In this document: positions 1 to 8,751 of the stretch, piece after piece
Layout of the letters: every line of letters starts with the position of its first letter
Position numbering within the stretch: position 1 is the first letter of the stretch
Assembly: GCF_009905375.1 (NCBI RefSeq)
Contig: NC_133655.1
Location: 171,057,141-171,121,140, forward strand
Direction of reading: 5' to 3'
From: Apium graveolens
Lineage: Eukaryota; Streptophyta; Magnoliopsida; Apiales; Apiaceae
Length of the DNA: 64,000 nucleotides
Made by a program: the position numbers and the translations under genes
Notes under the pieces: model-generated
Told to the model about the DNA's origin: nothing
Seen by the model: only the letters and a program-made list of their open reading frames with translations
Database searches by the model: none

Positions 1-619
1 GGATATTGCAAATGCCTCCATAACTTGTTAGCTAGCTCAGAGTATAGCATGTTCCATGATACGCCCATATTACATGTTCACATATGTACACATAAAATAT
101 TAAATTTATGCCATAAATTCACATGTGTACACATTTTAAGCGCATTAACCATTGTATCCAAAGGTACGCCTATCGGTGTTCATGCATATATTCCAACTTA
201 GAAAATACTGTCATGTTGTTAATCACAGAAAATGTGCTACTTGCTAGTTCTCAGATCACGTTATAACACCAACTAGGTAATCAGGCATACACATATAAGA
301 ATCCATATTACATTAACAAATAGGCAATCATGCACATAGAAATCCATGCTCATACCTTAGGGTCCAACTATCCATCAGTCTATGCATATTTGCCTTTCAA
401 AATAGTTAGCCCGAACAAAACATTAGATAGGTGTAATATCCTACTACATGTTCTTCTAGGTAAGCCAATTTTGGGTTACGCGTAAGCATCTCCCATGTCA
501 TACCCCCAAAATGCCTTAAAATCCTAAATCATTTTTTATCACAGTTTTAATATCCCGGGGCATTCGTACCACGAAGCTAGTCCCCCTAAACGAAGAACAA
601 GTAAATCACATAAAGCATG
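1..619 (+). repeat. Partial second copy of 19545-20177
   Basis: This block matches 19545-20177 in the same orientation almost base for base. The visible differences are a few small deletions in the first copy, near 325, 447, 466, 575-584 and 599. The other copy lies inside the internal region of the 17211-30355 LTR element, so this is probably a fragment of another copy of that element, or the same locus placed twice by assembly. It ends exactly at the N run. No coding capacity is seen. Confidence 0.9.
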
Positions 620-719
620 NNNNNNNNNNNNNNNNNNNNNNNNNNNNNNNNNNNNNNNNNNNNNNNNNNNNNNNNNNNNNNNNNNNNNNNNNNNNNNNNN
701 NNNNNNNNNNNNNNNNNNN
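620..719. other. Assembly gap, 100 N
   Basis: Exactly 100 undetermined bases. The left side belongs to one repeat family and the right side starts abruptly inside Gypsy reverse transcriptase, so the join is a scaffold gap of unknown real length. Apparent reading frames that run through it are artefacts. Confidence 0.99.
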
Positions 720-1448
720 CCAAAACTCACACTTCGAGAATTTAGCATATAATTCTTTTTCCTTAAAATCTCCAAAGTTGTTCTCAAATGTTCCGCATGA
801 TCCTCTTCCGTTTTTGAATAAATTAAAATATCGTCTATAAAACACAATAACGAACTTGTCCAAGTACTCCTTGAAAATTCTATTCATCAGATCCATAAAC
901 GCTGCTGGGGCATTGGTCAATCCAAAAGACATTACTAAAAACTCATAATGTCCATACCTTGTTCTGAAAGCTGTCTTCGGTATATCTTCTGGCTTAATTT
1001 TCAGTTGATGATATCCCGATCTTAAATCAATCTTAGAGAAGTAATCGGCTCCCTTCAGTTGATCAAACAAATCATCAATTCTGGGTAACGGGTACTTGTT
1101 CTTGATTGTAAGCTTGTTGAGCTCCCTATAGTCGATGCACAGTCTCATGCTTCCATCTTTCTTTTGACAAATAATACCGGGGCTCCCACGGGGACATACT
1201 GGGTCTGATTACTCCTTTCTCTAACAGCTCTTGCAATTGCTTCGCTAGCTCTTTCATCTCAAAAGGCGCCATCCTATACGGGGCTTGGATACTGGTTCTG
1301 TTCCAGGTGCTAAGTCGATTGCAAACTCAATTTCTCTATCTGGAGGAAGTCCTAGTAACTCGTCGGGAAACACGTCTGAAAATTCATTCACTACTGGAAT
1401 ATCTTCAAGTTTCGCTGGCTCCTGACTCCTGTCAATCACATATGCCAT
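720..1448 (-). pseudogene. Gypsy reverse transcriptase (partial, frameshifted)
   Basis: Reads through the linker after protease ([20 protein letters not shown]), then the RT motifs [28 protein letters not shown] and the catalytic FIDDILIYS. At least three frame changes are needed. One lies at the linker after 'GTEPVSK' near 1280, one before the LCIDYRELN block near 1190, and one exactly before the catalytic IDD near 838, where one extra T in a short T run shifts the frame. The frame is lost at the N gap before RNase H and integrase. In an intact element this enzyme copies the element RNA into DNA inside the particle. Confidence 0.9.
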
Positions 1449-2248
1449 GAAATGCTCGCATCCTTGTCGTAATAACTTTTGGCTTGAATTATCGTTAAGA
1501 ACTTCTTTACTTGTTTCTGACCCTTGAACGTTACTATTCTTTCATCTGGCGTTTTCACCATTACCTTCTTATTTCGACAATCTATCTGGGCATCGTGCTT
1601 AGATAACCAATCCATTCCTAAGATAACGTCAAATTCTCCTAACTTAAATGGTATCAAATCTACATAAAATTTACTACCAGAAATCTCAATCTCACAACTC
1701 CCACAAACTTGATTAACAGATACTCGTTCTTGATTTGCCAATTCCACAGTCATTATTTCATTTAAATACTCAACTGGACAATTTAACTTACTAACAAAAT
1801 CTTGGGAAATAAACGATCGAGTTGCTCCCGAGTCTATTAACACTTTGGCATATAAATAATTCGCATTAAGCGTACCTGCCACGACATCCGTATCCTGGAT
1901 AGCATCCTTCACAGACATGTCAAAAACTCTAGCCCTTGGAGTCTCATTTACTGCTCGGGTAGATCCCATAATCCTCAATGCATTACTGACTGGGGCTGGT
2001 GTCTTGCAATTCCTGGCTATATGTCCTGGTTTCCCACATTTAAAGCACGTAAATCCCATGGCTGGAACCTTCACTGCTGGATTCCGGATAGGCTGATCCT
2101 TATTTACTGGCTCTCTTGCTGGCTGATTTCGGCACTCCCTAGAATAGTGCCCTTTCTGATTGCACTTGTAACAAACTACATTCAACTTGTTACAAACTCC
2201 CCCATGCTTCTTCCCACATACTTGACAATCTGGAAAAGTTAATCTCAA
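1436..2248 (-). pseudogene. Gypsy gag zinc knuckles plus aspartic protease
   Basis: One open stretch of 270 codons. It carries a CQVCGKKHGGVC cluster and two CCHC knuckles (CYKCNQKGHYSREC and CFKCGKPGHIARNC) that bind element RNA, followed by a retropepsin-like protease with active site LIDSGATRSF and the later block DVILGMDWL typical of Gypsy. It is joined to the capsid part upstream by a frameshift near 2350 and to the RT linker by another near 1450. The active-site residues D-S-G are intact, so decay is recent or partial. It lies between capsid-gag and RT as expected. Confidence 0.9.
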
Positions 2249-2904
2249 CTGATTTGGCTGATTCGCATTAACTGGACGGTTGCCCTGGCTTCCGTCGCTT
2301 GCATTTTGTCTCCTGAGGTTAAAATTCCTCCCTGGCTGAAACTTGCCCTTCTAAAATTTGGAAACTTCCCTGGTTGTGACTGACCTTCATTCCCTTCAAA
2401 TTTCCTTTTCTTGCTTTCCTTTTCCTTCTGTGACATCTCACTCTCTGTCTCTGCAATCATAGCCTTCTGTACCACTCCTGTATAGGTATCCAATTCAAAA
2501 ATGGCTACCTTCCCTCTGATCCATGGTTTCAAACCTTGCTGGAATCTTTTAGCTTTCTTCCTGTCAGTATCCACATACGACGGCACATACCTTGACAATT
2601 CCTCAAACTTACTCTCATAATCTGCCACCGACATATTCCCTTGCTTTAATTTTAAAAACTTCAGCTCCGTCTAATCTTGGACAAACTGAGGAAAATACTT
2701 TTCTAAAAACAATTCCTTAAACCTCTCCCAAGTAATAACATATGTACCTTCCAATGTCTTCACCATCTCCCACCAATAGGTGGCCTCATTTTTCAAATAG
2801 TAACTTGCAAACTCAACCTTCTATTCGTCCTTTACTTTTACTAAGGCAAATGCCTTCTCTATCTCCTTTAACCAAACATTTGCTTCAATCGGTTCTAAGG
2901 AACC
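2245..2904 (-). pseudogene. Gypsy gag capsid domain, middle part
   Basis: Encodes the retrotransposon gag core, including EPIEANVWLKEIEKAF, WWEMVKTLEG, ADYESKFEELSRYVP and RFQQGLKPWIRGKVA. The frame has in-frame stops after 'KVKDE' and after 'FVQD' and a frameshift near 2350. The upstream end stops at the solo LTR, and the missing N-terminal part resumes at 7338, directly after it ('PPEFKG' on one side, 'SLEPIEAN' on the other). Capsid forms the cytoplasmic particle in intact elements. Confidence 0.88.
2900..2904. repeat. Target duplication GAACC, left copy
   Basis: GAACC lies immediately before the TGTAATAACC end of the solo LTR, and an identical GAACC follows its TGTTACA end at 7338-7342. 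Removing the LTR and one copy rejoins the gag reading frame of the host element, which confirms the insertion. Confidence 0.92.
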
Positions 2905-5033
2905 TGTAATAACCCCAAATTTTGGAATTTTTGAAACCCTTATGAATAGTGCTTTTTGCCGATTATGCTGAATAAGAAAATTTTTCATGCCACACTATGT
3001 AGGGGTTCTTTTATTGTTATTCTGAGATCGTATTAGTACTCTATATGATAAATAAGTGTATGTAAAGATCGTCAGAATCCAAATCCGAACACTTTGATTT
3101 TTCCCGAAAATCCACCAGATACTGAAAGCATTGAGTATAAGGTAACATGATTAAAAGGATTTAAATTCAAGGATTATAAGAGAGGATCATAAAAGGAATA
3201 TAATGTATTGAGAAAGGTTAAGGGAACCCAAGTAATAAGATCCCGGGTATGATACCTCAAACGATAAATGAGAACGAAAGTTAAGCGAACCGTATAACAG
3301 ATCAGCGGTCATTAGCCAAGTAATTAGGGGTTAATCAAAGAGGTTAGTGGGTGATGATGTCATCATACCAATAAGAAGGAAACAAGTGTAAAAGGATGAC
3401 ATAATCAAGATGACCTAAGCATGACCTAGTAGATATTTTGAATTGGTGGAATATTAGCCAAGTGTTTTTAACCATGGTAAATTCTAAATATGGTTAATTA
3501 AAATAAAAGAGAAGCAACCAAGTAATTCACCACACAATTAGTCAAAGGGCAAAACAAGAAACATTTCACTTTCTCCCCCTTAAAAGCTTGCTCTCGGCCA
3601 AAAACCAGAGCAGCAACTTCAAACTGCCATATCTCTTTCAATACTCACTCAAATGATGTGTTCTATAGCTCGTTGGAAAGGTATTGATATGTTCTACAAC
3701 TATTATTCACAAGTCTCTTCCAAATAAGTATGCTAAGACCCTCATATTTACAGTTCTTTAAATCTGACTTTTAGAAACTTCAAAACCTAACTTTGTGTTC
3801 TTGATTTCTTTGGAAAGATCAAGCTTGTAGGAGGCTCCCTAAGGTTTCCTAGGAACTTAACACCTCCCAAGGAAGGTATAAACTTCAAACCCTAACTTTT
3901 ATTTATGATTCCATTAAGTTTTATTGAAGCATTGTTAGTATTAAGGCTTGATCTTTGATTATAAGTAGATTTGGTGGATTTGTATTGGATTTGAATATTG
4001 GGTCTTTGATTGGTTGGATAAATTGGTAAATTTGGAGTTGGGAACTGAGTTGTAGTATGATGGTTGAATATTGTTGTGTTGGTGGTTGTGAGTGAATTGA
4101 TGAGAATTTAGAGTGATAATTAAATTGGAAATCGTGTAAACATAACCGTCATAATACCCGATTTTCCTTAACTGTTCTGTTCTGAACTTTAGGACCCGTA
4201 AACTCACTGTAAGATTCTAACCTTTTCCATGTTTAGATATTTCATGTTACGAGCTTTGTTTTGATATGTCGTTCGCCTAAATCCGAGTTACGAGCGATGA
4301 GAAACGACTGTTTTAAGTAACGGCGTTTCGCGAACGAACCCTTACCCCTCGCCTTACTTTCAAACCTTGATTAAGGACTTAAATGACTAATTGGGATATG
4401 AAACAATTATGTAAAGTGTATTAGGCAGTTGGTAAGGCACTCGCGAAAGAATCGCCTTAAAACTCTTAATGGTTAATTTATTAAAAATGGTGGAGCCGAG
4501 GGTACTCGAACGACTTAGGTGATTCGTTAAGCGTAGGAGTGACCATAAGCGAACGTTAGGGTTCAATTGGTTAAAGTCTAGTTTCTTAAGCGACCGGGGT
4601 TTAATTCCGACTCATGTTGTTGTTCATAGGTTATCGGACCCACTCTAAGCTTAAGTCTATCCGGGAGTACTCAGGCAAGTTTTCTACCCGTTATACTGTT
4701 GTTGTGATGTATACATATGTATATGCATTATCTTGTGATAGATGCATGATGGTTAATTAGAAAATTCTTGCGATATATTGTAGCATGTGATATGGTATAT
4801 ATGCATGCCTGTTTCGTATTCTTGATACATATATCTGTTGATTCAGTTGATAATACATATGCTACAGATAAGCGGTAATTTGCATATACCCTTAGTATAG
4901 GGGACCCAAAGGTGAACATTTTTCTAAAACCGGGAGTCGATGTTCCCGAGTATAATATATATATATTTATATTATATATATATATATATGAATAGTTGTT
5001 AAAACTATTATTCGGATAAGGTTTATTCGATAA

Positions 5034-5420
5034 CTTTATTTTATTAATGAATATTATTTTGAATATTCATTCGAGGGCTTATGACCCCGTTTATTTTATT
5101 AATGAATATTATTTTGAATATTCATTCGAGGGCTTATGACCCCGTTTATTTTATTAATGAATATTATTTTGAATATTCATTCGAGGGCTTATGACCCCGT
5201 TTATTTTATTAATGAATATTATTTTGAATATTCATTCGAGGGCTTATGACCCCGTTTATTTTATTAATGAATATTATTTTGAATATTCATTCGAGGGCTT
5301 ATGACCCTGTTTATTTTATTAATGAATATTATTTTAAATATTCATTCGAGGGCTTATGACCCCGTTTATTTTATTAATGAATATTATTTGAATATTCATT
5401 CGAGGACTTATGACTCCGAT
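5034..5420 (+). repeat. 55-bp hairpin minisatellite, about 7 units, in solo LTR
   Basis: Unit starts fall at 5089, 5144, 5199, 5254, 5309 and 5364, exactly 55 bases apart, with a partial first unit. The units are nearly identical. Each contains a perfect inverted repeat (AATGAATATT, six-base spacer, AATATTCATT) followed by CGAGGGCTTATGACCCC. Related LTRs carry the same unit at 22285-22450 and 60240-60590 with different copy numbers. Confidence 0.95.
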
Positions 5421-6748
5421 TAATTACTAATTATTATTCTTTATTTTATTAAGGAATAATGTGTCGATGATCAAACTCACTTTTGATTATTCAAATAAAG
5501 ATAGTACTTTCGTATAAGTATATCTTTGGTTATTTAATATTCATTGCAAGTATAAGTTTTAAAACTTCTACTTCAATTATTTTTATAAAGATTATTCTTT
5601 ATGAGAATATTATTTAAATAATAATATTCAGATATTTCTTAATATATTGGGACTGATTTATTTTATTACATCAGCATCACTCCAAACATTCTTAAAAATG
5701 TTTTGCGAGTCTTCAAAATGATTTTAATAGTTAGAGCGGATCCCAAAACTCATTTTTATATTTAAGATCCTCCTTTCGAAGGGGATTTAAATACTCGCTC
5801 AAAACCTGAGGGATCCGGCTCTGTGGTGTATTGTATATTCGCAACAAGGTTGCTATTTTGATAAAAGAATTTTTGATTACTTACCCAACACTCGGGAAGT
5901 AAAATTCTTGGAACAAGTTAATCCATTAACAGGCATCGCTTGGGAAATATCGGTGAGTTCTCCTTTCCAACTAGATACGAATTCTTGGTGGAGCCCTATC
6001 AACAAGTTTCTACTTGGGGAAAGGGGGAACGAGCTTTACGTTTCAGGGTCATGGATTTCATCTGAACTAGGAGTGGCGTAAGTGGTCGAGTGGCGCCGGC
6101 CCAGCCTTATTATATTGGCCCAAATGGCCCGGAAGTTCCGCTAAGACGGTCCATTCCTTAGGAGTCCAGTGTTCGGTTGACAGGTAAATCCGACAGGTTC
6201 TCCTCTACATGTAGAAAATGGTGGGGTTGCACTACTACGACTGATCATCGTAAGTGGTCTTCCTGGCGCGGCAAACTCCCGTAATGAGTTCATCATCCAA
6301 TTGGATATTTCTGCAACACTACCCAGAGCACTTCGATAGAAAGGCTACGGTTGGGCGATTGTTGAGTGTTGGCAGGGTCAAGTTTTCAAAATGATGTTTG
6401 CATCAAATGAAGTATCTCGTAACTTCATTTTATTTTGATGATATTTTAAAGATTGATTCTATACAAGTTTTGTCTTGTAGCTTAATCTATGGGATGAACT
6501 ATTTATACATTGAACGGTGGTAGTTCAAGTAGTATTCGGAAAAGATATAAGTATATTGGAGTATCTTGTAACTTCATCTTTTAAACTTATATCTAGTTAA
6601 TGATTGTCTTATGAATGACAAAGGTTTCAGAAAAACGTTGAGACAAGGGTAGATATATGAGATCACCTTGCAACGATATTTTAATACTGTTATAAACTAG
6701 AATTCTATGGATGTTATACATGTCAGAGGATTTCAAATATTGTGAAAA

Positions 6749-6765
6749 GTATATATATATATATA
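6749..6765 (+). promoter_or_regulatory. TATA-rich candidate promoter of the solo LTR
   Basis: An alternating AT run sits directly before CCGAATATTTTGCGACTT. The same arrangement (TA run, then GAATATTTTGCGACTT) is kept in the LTRs at 20526-24588 and 58475-62829. It is about 570 bases before the LTR end, a plausible U3/R boundary. Calling it the TATA box is inference. Confidence 0.5.
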
Positions 6766-6943
6766 CCGAATATTTTGCGACTTGGTCGCGTTAAGATATC
6801 AGCTTGGTTCATTTCTTTTGACCAAGACTTTCATGAGTACTATGAGAATGCTCATATATTGTTAATCATTATACATATTATTTTGGTGGGCTTGTTGCTC
6901 ACCCTTGCTTTCTTCTTTCATCACACAACAACAGATAGAAAAG

Positions 6944-7084
6944 ATGAACAAGGCCAAGCTTCCAATTCGCAAGCGGTTAGAAAATGTTCCGCAGTTTTCT
7001 GGAAGCGTTGATGCCGCCGTAGCTGAGGTAGGAGCTACCAATAGGCTAGGTTTTCAACTATTGATGAACCAGACTTATGTATAA
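6944..7084 (+). CDS. Conserved short ORF in the LTR leader (46 aa, unknown)
   Basis: An ATG-started frame downstream of the putative TATA box. The peptide begins MNKAKLPIRKRLENVPQF and continues with a VDAAVAEVG block. The homologous position in 20526-24588 (minus, 20919-20800, 39 aa) begins MNRTKLPIRERIGNVPQF, and in 58475-62829 (minus, 58869-58768, 33 aa) it begins MTRLQQTQRKRVESVPRL; all start with ATG and stop in frame. The N-terminal 25 or so residues align and the C-termini differ. It could be a leader upstream ORF, or conserved nucleotides without translation. No family is recognised. Confidence 0.35.
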   Translation: MNKAKLPIRKRLENVPQFSGSVDAAVAEVGATNRLGFQLLMNQTYV

Positions 7085-7337
7085 TATGAATTGTAATAAT
7101 GGCAAAGAAATGTAAATTTATTCAGAACCTTCTTGAGGTGTAATGGCTTATTATGTGGAATAAAATGACTTGTGTTATTTTTTTGGTATTCATCTCTGAG
7201 ACTATAACTTGTGGCGTGTGTGTATATTGTGGGGTCACAGTACGGAGTAGTTGATTGTTTATTTAGATTGGGTATTATTAAGGGAAATGGAACTCGTGAC
7301 AACCCAAATCCCCGACCCCGGATTTGGGGGTGTTACA

Positions 7338-7576
7338 GAACCCTTGAATTCTGGTGGGTTTACTGCCTGAAAAGTTTTAAAAGTTACATGGGGATTGGTC
7401 TGTCTTTGTTGTTGTTGTTCCAGGTGAACTGTTTGTTGGGCCAAGATTTGAAGAATCTGGGCTATTGCGAGGTCTATGGGTCCTGGGTTTGCATTCTGGT
7501 TTGTATCATCTTGGTTGTTATTGTTGTTGGTTTATTCATTCTGGGTGTTGGTGCGGGTATTTCTTCTGGGAGGCAT
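7338..7576 (-). pseudogene. Gypsy gag N-terminus
   Basis: Begins with ATG at 7576 (MPPRRNTRTNTQNE), hits an in-frame stop after 14 codons, then stays open through DLAIAQILQILAQQ, HVTFKTFQAVNPPEFKG and ends at the solo LTR. It is continuous with the capsid fragment at 2904. MPPRRN followed by a Gln/Asn-rich stretch and FxxxNPPxFxG is a typical start of plant Gypsy gag. Confidence 0.85.
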
Positions 7577-8034
7577 TTTCTGTAAAGAATCAAACAACTT
7601 ATTTAGATTTTAAACCAAATTCTTTGCAGAAAAGAAAAGTTTTGTAAAACAAAAATATTTCTTTTTGAAAACAGTTATAACTAAGTAAATTGCATGCTTC
7701 TTTACAGAATATAAACAGCTATGAAAAACAGGGTACATGGTATCACAGGGGTAAAACTGGTGCAATAAATAAGGTAAAGTAAAATAGGTGCAGTAAAATG
7801 AATGACAATACTGGAAAGAAAAGGTGCTGATATATATAGATCAAAATTTTTAGGTAGTACAAGCGTAAAGATGCTTCGGAAGTAAAAGTAAAAGGGTACA
7901 ACAACCTACTCACTAGTCAGCATAGTTAGTCTATAAATACAACTCAAAAGTCTACTGATACACACTACATACTACTGTAAATACTATATAACCATCACAA
8001 TACTGCTCAATATCTCTATCTCTGGATCTCTGAC
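7577..8034. other. Untranslated spacer between extra ORF and gag
   Basis: AT-rich sequence on the element leader between gag and the upstream ORF. No frame of note is seen on either strand. It contains a short TATATATA run at 7830-7838 and no recognised motif. Confidence 0.5.
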
Positions 8035-8553
8035 TCAACTCCAAGGAAACTCTGGTCCTGCCAGCCTCTCAAAGTCCTCCATCACCTCAGTAGCCCAGCC
8101 CATCAGTGCATCAGGGCCTCTGCCAGGTAGTGTAGCTCCATGTAGCCTAGCCTCAAGAACCCTCCGTGTCACATGAATCTCCTCTCGAAGCTCCCTCACA
8201 CAACGATCAACATCAGTAGTCCTAATGATATGCTGTAGCTCTCTAATCTGGGCCAATAAAGAATCACGCTCCAATAGAAGAGCCTCATACCGGTAGTAAG
8301 GAACTGGGGGCAATGTAGACTGGAATGGGGCACTCGCAACTGAATACCCAGTGGAATCTGAATCAGCTGGTGGGGGTCCTCTGATAGGTGGCCTCATGCC
8401 TGGGGGTGGAATGGCCTGTAATGGTACGGGCTGCAACACAGGCGGAGGTAGAATAGCCAACATTGGTGGAACAACAGGATGTGGATCCAAAGACGGTAAT
8501 CCAACTAAAGGCTCTGAGTGATCAGCTGATACGGGAATAAAAGAGTCGGCCAT
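8035..8553 (-). CDS. Intact extra ORF between PBS and gag (172 aa, unknown)
   Basis: ATG-started and uninterrupted, unlike gag-pol of the same element. The N-terminal half is Pro-rich (runs such as PPMLAILPPPVLQPVPLQ, then PPIRGPPPADSD). The C-terminal half is charged and Leu-rich (YEALLLERDSLLAQIRELQ, then RELREEIHVTRRVLEARL), consistent with a coiled coil, and ends FERLAGPEFPWS. There is no signal peptide or membrane segment. It sits in the 5' leader where some plant Gypsy groups have an additional ORF of unknown role. It may act with gag, but nothing in the sequence proves that. Confidence 0.6.
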   Translation of the reverse strand: MADSFIPVSADHSEPLVGLPSLDPHPVVPPMLAILPPPVLQPVPLQAIPPPGMRPPIRGPPPADSDSTGYSVASAPFQSTLPPVPYYRYEALLLERDSLLAQIRELQHIIRTTDVDRCVRELREEIHVTRRVLEARLHGATLPGRGPDALMGWATEVMEDFERLAGPEFPWS

Positions 8554-8735
8554 CGCCGCTATCTGAAATCATATCGCAATATTAGAATCTCGAACCATAA
8601 CGCAAATTACACTAATACCTGTTATACCGAAGCACTCAACCTCTCGACGTTCTATCTTTCTATTCCTTACTTCTAATCCTAACCCTCTACCCATTCCCGT
8701 CAACTTAGGCTTGTGTCAGTGACTTACAACTTGTA

Positions 8736-8747
8736 GCTCTGATACCA
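8736..8747 (-). promoter_or_regulatory. Primer binding site (initiator Met tRNA type)
   Basis: Minus-strand TGGTATCAGAGC lies four bases inside the 5' LTR end. This is the usual primer binding site of plant LTR elements that use the 3' end of initiator-Met tRNA to start minus-strand DNA synthesis. It fixes the 5' LTR end at 8752. Confidence 0.93.
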
Positions 8748-8751
8748 AACC

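Larger units (their letters stand above)
2905..7337 (+). mobile_element. Solo LTR of a Gypsy family, 4433 bp, inserted in gag
   Basis: Starts TGTAATAACCCC and ends GGGTGTTACA, flanked by the 5-bp duplication GAACC. No internal region accompanies it. Orientation follows from the related 3' LTR at 58475-62829, which abuts a polypurine tract. It belongs to the same family as 20526-24588 and 58475-62829 and is distantly related to 43327-47051. It holds a 55-bp minisatellite, TA-rich promoter-like sequence and a short conserved ORF. Solo LTRs arise by recombination between the two LTRs of a full element. Confidence 0.93.

Noticed and set aside
539..1148. Frames running through the N gap
   Set aside because: Undetermined bases were translated as unknown residues; only the parts right of 720 are real.
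5034..5420. CRISPR-like array
   Set aside because: Units are directly adjacent with no variable spacers, in a plant LTR; it is a minisatellite.
6742..6943. Hydrophobic upstream part of the frame in the solo LTR (LVGLLLTLAFFF)
   Set aside because: Open in two LTR copies but stopped twice in the copy at 58475-62829, so conservation is of nucleotides, not clearly of a membrane protein.
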